Positions 15,461-23,668 of a stretch of DNA of 26,236 bases are shown here, piece after piece (the stretch's first letter is position 1; each line of letters begins with the position of its first letter). A program made the translations under genes and the position numbers. Source of the stretch: Myxococcota bacterium (GTDB lineage: Bacteria; Myxococcota_A; UBA9160; PR03); NCBI GenBank assembly GCA_030066475.1, contig JASJBO010000052.1, positions 1-26,236 of the forward strand, in the 5' to 3' direction. The notes under the pieces are model-generated. The model did no database searches. It had not been told where the DNA came from and saw nothing but the letters and a program-made list of their open reading frames with translations.

Positions 15461-16579
15461 GTGAGGGCACTCGTCACCGGCGGGGCGGGCTTCATCGGCT
15501 CGCACCTGGCAGACGCCCTGCTGGAGGCGGGCTACGCGGTGCGCGTCCTCGACGCCCTGGCGCCCCAGGTCCACGGAGCGGACGCGGCGCGGCCCGCATA
15601 CCTGAGCCCCGAGGTGGAGCTGTGCTGCGGCGACGTGCGCGACCGCGCGGCGGTCCGCGACGCGCTCGTCGACGTCGACGTGGTGATCCACGCCGCGGCC
15701 GCCGTGGGCGTCGGCCAGTCGATGTACCAGATCGAGCACTACGTGGAGACCAACTGCCGCGGCTCCGCGGTGCTGCTCGAGGAGGTCCTCGCGCGACGCG
15801 AGCGGATTCGCAGGCTGGTGGTGCCCTCCTCCATGTCGGTGTACGGCGAGGGCGCGGGCCGCACGCGCGCCGGACGCGTGGTGCATCCGGAGCTGCGCTC
15901 CGACGCCCAGCTCGCGGCCCGTCGCTGGGACGCGGAGGACGCGGACGGGCACCCGCTCGAGCCCGTCGCCACGCGCGAGGACGCGCCGCTGCGGCCGGGC
16001 TCGGTCTACGCCGTGACCAAGCGCGACCAGGAGGAGATGTTCCTCAACGTGGGCCGCAGCTACGGCATCCCCACCGTCGCGCTGCGCTACTTCAACGCCT
16101 ACGGCAGCCGCCAGTCCCTCTCGAATCCCTACACCGGCGTGCTGGCCATCTTCTGCGCGCGCCTGCTCAACCAGCGCGCTCCGGTCCTGTTCGAGGACGG
16201 GCTCCAGACTCGCGACTTCGTCCACGTGTCGGACGTGGTGCGCGCGACCCTGCTCGCGCTCGAGAGCCCGCACAGCGGCGGACGCGTCTACAACGTCGGC
16301 AGCGGCCAGGCGACGTCGGTGCGCGAGATCGCCCGGCTGCTCGCGGTGCAGCTCGGCCTCGAGGTCCAGCCGCAGGTCTCCCAGCGGCATCGGGCGGGCG
16401 ACATCCGCCACTGTCATGCCGACCTCCAGCGCATCCGCGACGAGCTCGGCTACGCCCCCGCGGTCGACCTCGCGTCGGGCATCGACGAGCTGCTGGCCGG
16501 AGTGCGCACCGGCAGCGCCACCGACGGGGTCGAGCAGGCGACGCAGGAGCTCGAAGCCCGCGGGCTCTACTCACGCTAG
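15461..16579 (+). CDS. NAD-dependent epimerase/dehydratase (nucleotide-sugar type)
   Basis: A 372-residue extended short-chain dehydrogenase. The N-terminal VTGGAGFIGSHL is the GxxGxxG dinucleotide loop. The catalytic residues are Ser in SSMSVYGEG and Tyr/Lys in VYAVTK. The blocks ALRYFNAYGSRQSLSNPYTGV and FEDGLQTRDFVHVSDVV are typical of UDP-glucose 4-epimerase and dTDP-glucose 4,6-dehydratase relatives. An insert of about 30 residues rich in Arg and Asp (GAGRTRAGRVVHPELR...) lies after the serine motif. The GTG start sits immediately before the Rossmann loop. It is divergent from the small coupled gene and 95 nt upstream of the Tes-like gene. It probably makes an activated sugar for the nearby glycosyltransferases; the exact sugar cannot be read from sequence. 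Confidence 0.9.
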   Translation: MRALVTGGAGFIGSHLADALLEAGYAVRVLDALAPQVHGADAARPAYLSPEVELCCGDVRDRAAVRDALVDVDVVIHAAAAVGVGQSMYQIEHYVETNCRGSAVLLEEVLARRERIRRLVVPSSMSVYGEGAGRTRAGRVVHPELRSDAQLAARRWDAEDADGHPLEPVATREDAPLRPGSVYAVTKRDQEEMFLNVGRSYGIPTVALRYFNAYGSRQSLSNPYTGVLAIFCARLLNQRAPVLFEDGLQTRDFVHVSDVVRATLLALESPHSGGRVYNVGSGQATSVREIARLLAVQLGLEVQPQVSQRHRAGDIRHCHADLQRIRDELGYAPAVDLASGIDELLAGVRTGSATDGVEQATQELEARGLYSR

Positions 16580-16619
16580 CGGTCGTCCTCGGCGCGGCTC
16601 GTTGCTGCGCGGCGACCAG

Positions 16620-16639
16620 CCGTGCTACTCCTGGCACGG
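16620..16639 (+). other. small hairpin between epimerase and Tes-like genes
   Basis: CCGTGC (16620-16625) and GCACGG (16634-16639) form a 6-bp stem with an 8-nt loop. There is no T-run, so it is not a convincing terminator; it could influence the mRNA between the two genes or be chance. Confidence 0.25.
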
Positions 16640-16674
16640 GTCCCGTTCCACCCTCCTCTCGTCGAGGCGCGTCG

Positions 16675-18078
16675 ATGTCCGCACAGCTCCAGCGCCACGA
16701 CGCCACGATCCGTGCCACACAGAGCCTGTGCCCGCAGTGCCAGCGCATCCTGCGCGCCGAGCTCTACCGGCACGAGGGCGACGTCTGGATGCGCAAGCAG
16801 TGCCCGCAACACGGCGTGCACGAATCGCTCTACTGGCGCGACGCGAGCCTGTTCGACGAGATGGACGAGATCGTCGGCGACTACGTCTTCTGCCGGACCT
16901 TCGAGTGCCTGCGCGGCACCGCCTGCGACCGCTGCCTGCCGAAGACCTTCAACATCATGATCGAGGTCACGAACCGCTGCAATCTCGACTGCCCGGCGTG
17001 CCTGAGCGACGCGAACACGATGTACTCGCGCGATCCCAGCGTCGAGGAGATCCTCGCGCGCCTGCCCGCGGCGAAGCCCGGCTTCCTCGGCCAGCTCCAG
17101 CGGCCGAACGTGGTCTTCTTCGGCGGCGAGCCGACCGTGCGCAAGGACCTGCCGCGGCTGATCGAGGCCGTCAGCGAGGTGGGCTACATCCCGCGCATCG
17201 CCACCAACGGCGTGCGGCTCGCCGACGCCGACTACCTCGACCAGCTCGCCGACGCGGGGCTCCGCGACGTGGTGATGCAGTTCGACGGCTTCGACGAGGA
17301 CATCTCGGAGACGCTGCGCGGGGAGCGCCTGCTCGACGTCAAGCTGCGCGCCCTCGACGGGATGCGCGATCGCGGCTTCCGCGTCCAGCTCTCGACGATG
17401 ATGGACAAGCACACCAACGGCGCGCACGCGGGCCGGCTCGTCGAGTTCATCGGGAGCTACCCGAACCTGCGCATGAGCATCTACCCGTACACGGAGCAGA
17501 GCCGCTACGAGCTGCCGGGCGACGAGACGCACGTCGTCGACGTGATCGAGCTGATCGAGCGGCAGACCGGGGGCCGCATCACGCGCGACGACTGGATGGA
17601 CACGATGCGCCTGTTCGGCCGGGCGAGCCGCTTCATCCCGGCGCCGTGGCTGACGCAGAAGCACAGCATCCTGCCGATGCCCCTCGTCTTCGCCGACGGC
17701 GACTTCTTCCCGCTCTCGCGCATGGCGAAGCCGTCGTTCGCCCTGCGCCGGCCGCAGCTGTTCCGGCAGCTCTCCGGCGTGCTGCTCGAGGTGATGCGCT
17801 CGCCCGACGGCCGCATGGCGCCGTTCCGGGACCACCCGTTCGTCAAGATCCTGATCATCGAGAAGTTCCACGCCGACCACTCGATCGACCTCGAGGAGGC
17901 GTCGAACTGCCACATGGCGTTCATGACGAAGCGCCACTACGTGCCGTTCGACATCTTCAACGTGGTCTACAAGAAGCAGACGCCGGCCTGGGGGGCACCG
18001 AAGATCCGCCGCGTCGCGCGCACCGCCCTGCCCGGCGAGCGGCTCCCGATCGGCTCGCCGCCGGCGCCCTCGGGCTGA
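16675..18078 (+). CDS. radical SAM protein resembling tetraether lipid synthase (Tes/MJ0619-like)
   Basis: A 467-residue protein. The N-terminus carries a rubredoxin-like segment (CPQC at 19-22, then CPQHG at 43-47). A second cysteine group follows at 73, 78, 84 and 87, and the radical SAM motif CNLDCPAC has Cys102, 106 and 109. GGEP (150-153) contacts SAM. A late segment with Cys412 (DLEEASNCHMAF) and PFDIFNVVYKK resembles the C-terminal block of Tes, but its second cysteine is missing. The order matches archaeal Tes, which joins phytanyl chain ends into tetraethers, and its bacterial relatives; the activity here is inference. ATG at 16675 follows GAGG with 7-nt spacing. It lies beside lipid- and sugar-type enzymes. 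Confidence 0.82.
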   Translation: MSAQLQRHDATIRATQSLCPQCQRILRAELYRHEGDVWMRKQCPQHGVHESLYWRDASLFDEMDEIVGDYVFCRTFECLRGTACDRCLPKTFNIMIEVTNRCNLDCPACLSDANTMYSRDPSVEEILARLPAAKPGFLGQLQRPNVVFFGGEPTVRKDLPRLIEAVSEVGYIPRIATNGVRLADADYLDQLADAGLRDVVMQFDGFDEDISETLRGERLLDVKLRALDGMRDRGFRVQLSTMMDKHTNGAHAGRLVEFIGSYPNLRMSIYPYTEQSRYELPGDETHVVDVIELIERQTGGRITRDDWMDTMRLFGRASRFIPAPWLTQKHSILPMPLVFADGDFFPLSRMAKPSFALRRPQLFRQLSGVLLEVMRSPDGRMAPFRDHPFVKILIIEKFHADHSIDLEEASNCHMAFMTKRHYVPFDIFNVVYKKQTPAWGAPKIRRVARTALPGERLPIGSPPAPSG

Positions 18079-18084
18079 GCCGCG

Positions 18085-18228
18085 ATGCCCGCGGGCCGGC
18101 CGTCTGCGGGGGTGGGTCCGGCGGAGGTTCCCGCCGCGGAGCGCGTCCGGTTCAACCTCCTGCTGATCGCCGAGCACTTCCTGGGCGGGCGGGACTGGGA
18201 CGGCCGGACTCGCGCCGCGCGTCAGTAG
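18085..18228 (+). CDS. possible small ORF after the Tes-like gene (47 aa)
   Basis: A 47-codon frame starting ATG 6 nt after the preceding stop and ending TAG at 18226-18228. The second half (RVRFNLLLIAEHFLGGRDWDG) looks more protein-like than the Pro/Gly-rich start. It has no SD and no recognisable family. It overlaps the end of the opposing GT-C gene by a few bases. It may be a remnant or chance. Confidence 0.25.
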   Translation: MPAGRPSAGVGPAEVPAAERVRFNLLLIAEHFLGGRDWDGRTRAARQ

Positions 18229-19685
18229 AGCTGCCGGAAGGCCGCCCGCGCCGCGTCGGAGAGGTAGACCACCCGCTCCGGCGGCTGGCGCAGGACCCAG
18301 TCGTGCAGCACCGCGTCGACGACCAGGAACGCGGGACTCAGCTGGTGGATCACGATCCGCGTCTCGGGCTCCGCCTCCAGGCACGCGATCAGGCGGTCGC
18401 GCCCGTGCTCGAAGCCCGCCGCCTCGTCCCCCTCGAGCTGGGGGCGGTAGGGAGGCAGCCAGAACAGCAGCACGCCACAGGCCACCTCGGTCTCGCTCAG
18501 CACGTTGATCGTGGGATCGAAGGCCAGCAGCGCCGCGCTCTCGCCCCGCAGCGCCAGCGCCGCGCGGTAGTCCTGGCGTCGCGCGGACAGCGACAGCACG
18601 CCGGCGCCCATCACGGCCGCGCACGCGCAGGCAGCGACGCCGCGGCGCCAGCCACCCGGCGCCGCGAAGCGCGCCACGCCGAACGCGCTCAGCAGGGCCA
18701 GAGGCGGCAGGTAGAGCACGTGGTAGTGCTCCTTCGAGACGCCCCAGAGCGTGAACGAGAACAGCAGGGCGAGCACCGGCCAGGCGGTCCAGAAGAGCTT
18801 CTCTCCGGGCGGGACCGCGGGCGCGCGGCGCCAGAGCACCCATACCCCTGCGACGGCGCCGGCCACGAGCAGAACGTCCAGGCTGCCCCGGAACGCGAGC
18901 GCGTAGAAGACGAGCGTGAGGCCGGACGGGCTCGTGGGCATGTCGCCGGGCAGCCCGGGAAGGCTCTGCCACATGCGAACCGCCACGGACGGCTCCGCGT
19001 AGCGGGCGCCCTGAACGAAGAGCAGCTCGGTGAATGCGCCGTCGCTCGCCAGGTGGAACGCGCCCCAGCCGGCGAGGCCCACCCCCGCCAGCGACAGCCC
19101 GAAGGGCACGAGACGCCGCCGCTGGCGCGGATCGACCGCGAGCGCGGCGGCGAGCGCCACGGCCACCGCCAGCGTGAGCGGCTTGAACAGGATCGAGAGG
19201 GCGAGGCATGCGCCCGCGCCGAGCGCCGCGCCCACGCCCTCCGGGCGCGAGAGCAGCCACCAGCAGCCGGCCACGGCGAAGGCCAGCATCGGGGCGCCGG
19301 GAAGCGCGAGCAGATGGAAGACCTGCAGGCCCGCCGCGCAGTACAGCGCCAGCACCAGGAGCGGCAGCCACGAGGTCGCGCCGAAGATCCGCCCCGCGAG
19401 GCGGAACAGCAGCCGCCCGACGACGACGGCCGCCAGCAGCGAGAGGAGGCGGCCGTACACGAAGTGGCTCGTCGGCAGCAGGGCCAGGCTGAAGACGTAG
19501 AGCGGGGGCTGGTGGTAGAAGAAGTCGCGGAACGGAGCCTGGCCCTGCTGGACCAGGCGCGCCGCGTAGATGTTCGCGCCCTCGTCCACGTTGTGCGTGA
19601 GCGACGCCAGCGCGAGAGCCGCGACGCCCCCCCACGCGGCCAGCACCAGCCAGGCGACGGCGTCGATCCTGCGCTCGGCGCTCAT
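18222..19685 (-). CDS. GT-C type membrane glycosyltransferase (PMT/ArnT-like superfamily)
   Basis: A 487-residue polytopic protein with about ten hydrophobic segments. After the first helix comes NVDEGANIYAARLVQQGQ, an acidic pair (Asp34, Glu35) in the first periplasmic loop that serves as the catalytic motif in GT-C enzymes. FRDFFYHQPPLYVF follows, the usual loop sequence of PMT_2/GT39-type proteins. The final 90 residues form a soluble domain without helices. Such enzymes move a sugar from a polyprenyl-phosphate donor onto a lipid, protein or glycan outside the membrane. The adjacent GT2 gene, 16 nt upstream, could make that donor. Confidence 0.85.
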   Translation of the reverse strand: MSAERRIDAVAWLVLAAWGGVAALALASLTHNVDEGANIYAARLVQQGQAPFRDFFYHQPPLYVFSLALLPTSHFVYGRLLSLLAAVVVGRLLFRLAGRIFGATSWLPLLVLALYCAAGLQVFHLLALPGAPMLAFAVAGCWWLLSRPEGVGAALGAGACLALSILFKPLTLAVAVALAAALAVDPRQRRRLVPFGLSLAGVGLAGWGAFHLASDGAFTELLFVQGARYAEPSVAVRMWQSLPGLPGDMPTSPSGLTLVFYALAFRGSLDVLLVAGAVAGVWVLWRRAPAVPPGEKLFWTAWPVLALLFSFTLWGVSKEHYHVLYLPPLALLSAFGVARFAAPGGWRRGVAACACAAVMGAGVLSLSARRQDYRAALALRGESAALLAFDPTINVLSETEVACGVLLFWLPPYRPQLEGDEAAGFEHGRDRLIACLEAEPETRIVIHQLSPAFLVVDAVLHDWVLRQPPERVVYLSDAARAAFRQLY

Positions 19686-19701
19686 GGCCTCGGGCGCCTC
19701 G

Positions 19702-20484
19702 TCACGCCCCCCGGCGCGCGACGCGCCGCGCGAGCCAGCGGTCGTAGAGGCCGACTCGGACCGCGACGGCGATCAGCACGACCGTCGCGACGTACGGGAT
19801 CGGCCGCAGATGAGAGCGCTCGTCGCCGTACACGTGCGGGATCGCGACCTCGACCAGGCGCAGCCCGCCCCGACCGGCCAGCATCGTCATCTCGCCGTCG
19901 AAGTGGAAGGAGTCGCTGACGTCGCGGAACGGGATCCGCGCCAGCGCCTCGCGCGAGTACGCCAGCATGCCAGTGTGGTACTCGCTCACCGCGAGGCCGT
20001 AGCAGGCGTTCTCGAGCCACGAGAGCAGTCGGTTGGCGGCGAACTTCAGCGGCGGCATCCCACGGCGCAGGGCGCCGCCGTCGAGCACGCGCGAGCCGAG
20101 CACGACGTCGGCCTCGCCGCGCTCGAGCGCGGCGAAGAGCTCGGGCAGCGACTCGGGCGGGTACTGGCCGTCGGCGTGCAGGATCGCGACCGCGCCGGCG
20201 CCGTGCGCGAGCGCGTGGTCGATGCCGACCTTCTGGGTCGCGCCGTAGCCGAGATTGCGCGGATTGCGCAGCACGCGCGCGCCGTGCCGGCGGGCGACGG
20301 CGCCGGTCCCGTCGTCGCTGCCGTCGTCCACGACGAGCACCTCGACCCCCTCGAGCGCGGCCGGGATGCGGCGCAGCACGCCGCCGAGGGTCGCTTCGGC
20401 CTGGTAGGCCGGGACGACGACCCAGCGCGCCCGGCCGGCGGCCGCCGCGCCGCGCTGCTCGACCAGGACGCCCGCGGCCGTCAC
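19702..20484 (-). CDS. GT2 glycosyltransferase, dolichyl-phosphate mannose synthase-like
   Basis: A 260-residue GT-A fold enzyme. Conserved parts are VVVPAYQAEATL near residue 22, VVDDGSDDGT at about 51-60, NPRNLGYGATQKVGID at 74-89, and HADGQYPPE at 103-111, the metal/nucleotide site. YHTGMLAYSREAL sits in the acceptor region, and a single hydrophobic C-terminal segment (VATVVLIAVAVRVGLY) probably anchors it. This type makes polyprenyl-phosphate sugars. The GTG start overlaps the stop of the upstream radical SAM gene by GTGA, so both are coupled, and the GT-C gene follows 16 nt later: a natural donor-maker and user pair. Confidence 0.88.
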   Translation of the reverse strand: MTAAGVLVEQRGAAAAGRARWVVVPAYQAEATLGGVLRRIPAALEGVEVLVVDDGSDDGTGAVARRHGARVLRNPRNLGYGATQKVGIDHALAHGAGAVAILHADGQYPPESLPELFAALERGEADVVLGSRVLDGGALRRGMPPLKFAANRLLSWLENACYGLAVSEYHTGMLAYSREALARIPFRDVSDSFHFDGEMTMLAGRGGLRLVEVAIPHVYGDERSHLRPIPYVATVVLIAVAVRVGLYDRWLARRVARRGA

Positions 20485-21953
20485 GTCGCCCTGAGGAAGC
20501 GCTGCGCCACGGCCATCTCGGGCATCCAGTCGAAGAACAGGTGCCGCAGCCGCGCATTGGCGACCGGCCGGTACATGCCCGCCCCGAGCCGGATCCACCA
20601 GGGCACGGTGTACTCGTCGACCTTGCGGTCGTTGAGCAGGGTCGACAGGTAGAGCCGCTCGTAGAACTCGGGCGGCTGCGAGCCGATGTGGACGAAGCCG
20701 TTCCCCTCGTAGGAGAAGCCCGCCCACTCCTCGAGCGTGCGCGGCGGCTGGAAGCCGCTCGCCACCGCCTGCTCGAACATCGGGGTGCCCGGGAACGGCG
20801 TGTAGTGGTAGACCGGCGAGTTCCGGAAGTTCGGATTCACCTGGTGCAGCTTCTGCATCAGGTCGACCGACTGGCGGATGTCCTCGAGCGTCTCGCCGGG
20901 CGTGTTCGAGATGAACGAGCCGAACACGATGAAGCCGAAGCGGGCGATGCGCTCGAACGTCTCGAGGATCAGCTCGACGCTGCCCTCCTTCCGCATCAGC
21001 TTGCGCATGCGGGGAGAGCCCGTCTCGATGCCGACCGTGAAACGGCGGAAGCCGCTGTCCTGCAGCAGCTGCAGGAAGTCGTCGTCCATCTTGCTGATGC
21101 AGATGATGTCCGAGCCCTGCACCTGCCAGGTCACGTCGATGTCGAGCAGCCCCTCGACGATCTCGCGCGAGCGCTTCGGGTTGATGAAGAAGTCGTCGTC
21201 GGTGAAGTAGACGTCCTCGACGCCGTAGCGCTCCTTGACGGTGCGGACCCGCTCGAGGAGACGCGCCGGGGACTGGGGCCGCCAGCGCCGGTCGTTGAAG
21301 TAGACGTTGTAGCAGTAGGTGCAGGCGAACGGGCAGCCGCGCGAGCTCTCCATGTAGAGGCTGCGCCGGCCCTCGTAGAGCGGCATGTAGTCTTCCACGT
21401 CGACGACGTGGTACGGGATCTCGGGGGTCTTGCTGGGGTCGACGTACTCGGCGGCCGGCGTCGCCACGTACTCGTCGCCATCGAGCCAGGCGATCCCGGG
21501 AACGCCGTCGAGCCGCTTCCCGCCGGCCAGCGCGTCCGCCAGCGCCACCAGCGACACCTCGCCCTCGCCGCGCACCACGACGTCGACCAGCGGGTGCCGC
21601 ACCGACTGCTCGGGCTGGAGCCCGACGTGCACGCCCCCCCAGACGATCGGCACCTCGGGGTCGATCTCGCGGGCGAGCCGGGCGGCGCCCAGCGCGTCGT
21701 GGATCATCGGCCCCGTGTAGCAGGTGATCCCGAGCAGCAGGGGGCGGTCGCGCAGGGCGTCGCGCAGGCGCGCGTCCCAGTCGAGCTGCACGCGCTGGTC
21801 GATCAGGACGACGTCGTAGCGCTCGGCCGCGAGCGAGACGGCGTGCAGCAGGCTCAGGGGCAGCGCCGGCTTGCTCCGCACGCTGTCCATGTAGCCGACG
21901 CGCGGCTGGAAGAGCACGATCGCCCCAGTCGGGTTCGGCCGCATGCGGGCCAT
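20481..21953 (-). CDS. B12-binding-domain radical SAM protein
   Basis: A 490-residue protein of the class B (cobalamin-type) radical SAM group. Residues about 10-165 have the Rossmann-like B12-binding fold (LLLGITCYTGPMIHDALGAARLAREI, VPIVWGGVHVGLQPEQ), with no DxHxxG histidine visible. The radical SAM motif CPFACTYC has Cys207, 211 and 214. FTVGIETGSPRMRKLMRKEG and FGFIVFGSFISNTPGETLEDI complete the Elp3-like barrel. A C-terminal 130-residue region lies beyond the barrel. The family covers methylations and ring or lipid modification; the substrate here is unknown. The ATG at 21953 is chosen over 21944 and a TTG at 21980. It lies between GT genes in one minus-strand run. Confidence 0.88.
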   Translation of the reverse strand: MARMRPNPTGAIVLFQPRVGYMDSVRSKPALPLSLLHAVSLAAERYDVVLIDQRVQLDWDARLRDALRDRPLLLGITCYTGPMIHDALGAARLAREIDPEVPIVWGGVHVGLQPEQSVRHPLVDVVVRGEGEVSLVALADALAGGKRLDGVPGIAWLDGDEYVATPAAEYVDPSKTPEIPYHVVDVEDYMPLYEGRRSLYMESSRGCPFACTYCYNVYFNDRRWRPQSPARLLERVRTVKERYGVEDVYFTDDDFFINPKRSREIVEGLLDIDVTWQVQGSDIICISKMDDDFLQLLQDSGFRRFTVGIETGSPRMRKLMRKEGSVELILETFERIARFGFIVFGSFISNTPGETLEDIRQSVDLMQKLHQVNPNFRNSPVYHYTPFPGTPMFEQAVASGFQPPRTLEEWAGFSYEGNGFVHIGSQPPEFYERLYLSTLLNDRKVDEYTVPWWIRLGAGMYRPVANARLRHLFFDWMPEMAVAQRFLRAT

Positions 21954-22001
21954 CTTGCGGTGGCGGCGGGCACGAGTCAAGCAGCCCCTGCGGGCGATGC
22001 G

Positions 22002-23546
22002 TCACTCGGGGCCGTGCGAGGCCTCCCGCGCGGCGGGCCGGGGCCGGTAGATCTCGAGCCCAAGTCCAGGAAGGGTCTCCGAGACCGCGTAGCGCCGGTC
22101 GATCGCGGCACGCATCTCCGGCGTCCACCAGAGATCCCGCGTCGGGCTGTCCGGCGAAGCGTCGAGCGCGATCAGCGGGAAGGCCTGCGCCTCGAGGTCC
22201 GCGAGGAAGGGAGCGGGGTCCCAGCTCCCGACGCGCACGAGCTGGGTGAAGATGAAGGGCTGCATGTAGATCGGCTTGCCGGCGAGCGGCAGCATGGCCA
22301 GGTACTCGTCGGCGAGCACGGGCCCGTCGGCCCGCTCGACCATCGCCTGCAGGCTCTCGAGCTCGGCGACCGCGCCCCGCCGGCGCTCCACCTCCTGCTG
22401 CTGGGGCGATTCGAACGCCAGCAGCACGGCCACCTGCAGGGCGAGCGCCGCGAACAGCACCCGCTGGCCCACCGGGCGCGCGGCCGCGACACAGGCCCCG
22501 ACGGCGAAGCTCGCTCCCGCCAGCAGCTCGAAGAAGTAGTTGACGTTCGAGCCGACCTTGCCGGCCGTCGCGGCCGACACCGAGGCGCCCAGGAGATAGG
22601 TCGCGCCCAGCCACCAGACCGACGCACGCCCCGGCCGGCGCGCCAGGAACAGGACGACGGCGGCGAAGTAGACCGGCATCAGCGCGACCAGGAACAGCAG
22701 CAGATCGCCCGCGATGCCCAGCTCGTACTCGTTGAAGTTCGCGGTGACGACGTGGAGCAGGAAGCCCCCGTCCGTCGCCCAGCTCAGCACCACCAGCAGC
22801 CCCAGGCCGGAGCCCGCCACGACCGCCGCGAGCCGCTTCGCCGGCGCGACGCCGTGTCGGGCCCAGAGCCACACGAAGGCGGCGAGCGGGGCGGCGAGGC
22901 CGTACGACTGCCGCGTGTAGACGGCGGCAGTCAGCAGCAGGCCGGCCGCGATCAGGGGCGCGCGGCGGTGCGGACGCCGGGCGACCAGCGCCAGCCCCAC
23001 CCAGCTCAGCGCCAGGGCCAGCGCGTCGACCCGGTTGAGCGACGCCCAGAACGAGACCATCGGGATGGCGAGCAGGCAGAGGCCCCCGACGCACGCCGCG
23101 AGCCGATCGCGCGTCAGCGCGTGGAGGGTGGCCGCGACGCCTGCGGCGGCGACCACCAGACTCGCGGTGGAGAGCAGCCGGCCGTACCAGAGCGCCGGAC
23201 CGAACCACGCCAGCGCCGGGACCTGGACCAGCGAGAACAGCGCCGGGAAGTTCCAGATCAGGTACGGCGGGCGGGTCAGGTCGACCGGGTAGATCGTCTC
23301 CAGCCGGGCCAGGCACGCGGTCTGGTTGAGCATGGCGGCCTCGCCGTAGTCGACCGGAAACGGGAACCGGACGAGGTCGAGGGCGCGCCCGAGCAGCTCG
23401 AGGGCGGCGTAGGCGAGGATCGACAGCGCGATGGCTGCCGGGACCCGGGAGAACACGGCGGCGGCGCGGCCCGCCGGATGGGGCGCCCCTCGGGGTCGGC
23501 GGCTCGTGCCGGCGGCCTGCCGGCCCTGTGCCGCCGCCGGCGTCAT
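22002..23546 (-). CDS. polytopic membrane protein, probable GT-C glycosyltransferase
   Basis: A 514-residue protein with about ten hydrophobic segments and an Ala/Pro/Arg-rich N-terminal leader of about 35 residues. The first loop has FPFPVDYGEAAMLNQTACLARLETIYP, in which Asp66 and Glu69 would be the GT-C acidic residues, and PPYLIWNFPALFSLVQ, the loop typical of GT-C membrane proteins. The final 110 residues form a soluble domain ending in EIYRPRPAAREASHGPE. The ATG at 23546 is chosen; an upstream in-frame extension overlaps the divergent promoter region. It is the first gene of the four-gene minus-strand run with the radical SAM, GT2 and GT-C genes. It probably transfers a sugar from a lipid carrier. 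Confidence 0.78.
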   Translation of the reverse strand: MTPAAAQGRQAAGTSRRPRGAPHPAGRAAAVFSRVPAAIALSILAYAALELLGRALDLVRFPFPVDYGEAAMLNQTACLARLETIYPVDLTRPPYLIWNFPALFSLVQVPALAWFGPALWYGRLLSTASLVVAAAGVAATLHALTRDRLAACVGGLCLLAIPMVSFWASLNRVDALALALSWVGLALVARRPHRRAPLIAAGLLLTAAVYTRQSYGLAAPLAAFVWLWARHGVAPAKRLAAVVAGSGLGLLVVLSWATDGGFLLHVVTANFNEYELGIAGDLLLFLVALMPVYFAAVVLFLARRPGRASVWWLGATYLLGASVSAATAGKVGSNVNYFFELLAGASFAVGACVAAARPVGQRVLFAALALQVAVLLAFESPQQQEVERRRGAVAELESLQAMVERADGPVLADEYLAMLPLAGKPIYMQPFIFTQLVRVGSWDPAPFLADLEAQAFPLIALDASPDSPTRDLWWTPEMRAAIDRRYAVSETLPGLGLEIYRPRPAAREASHGPE

Positions 23547-23625
23547 GGACAAGAAAGAGCTGCGCACGCGAGGGTTTGGCCCACCACGCGGAGCGGTTTC
23601 CGGCCGTTTCGCCACGTCGCCGTGG

Positions 23626-23631
23626 TATGCT
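23626..23631 (+). promoter_or_regulatory. possible -10 box upstream of the radical SAM pair
   Basis: TATGCT lies 38 nt before the GTG at 23669, in the 122-nt divergent gap. No good -35 is found at 16-18 nt upstream, so this is only a candidate. Confidence 0.3.
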
Positions 23632-23656
23632 CGTCTCTTTCGGGAGCCCACTTCCT

Positions 23657-23660
23657 GAGG
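23657..23660 (+). promoter_or_regulatory. Shine-Dalgarno site choosing GTG 23669
   Basis: GAGG ends 8 nt before GTG 23669, whose product begins directly with the B12-binding fold. An ATG at 23627 in the same frame would add 14 residues without similarity. Confidence 0.5.
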
Positions 23661-23668
23661 CAGCCCTC

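Noticed and set aside
18079..18222. Selenocysteine readthrough of the TGA ending the Tes-like gene
   Set aside because: The frame stays open but yields Gly/Arg/Ser-rich sequence with no domain or homologous look; high GC explains it.
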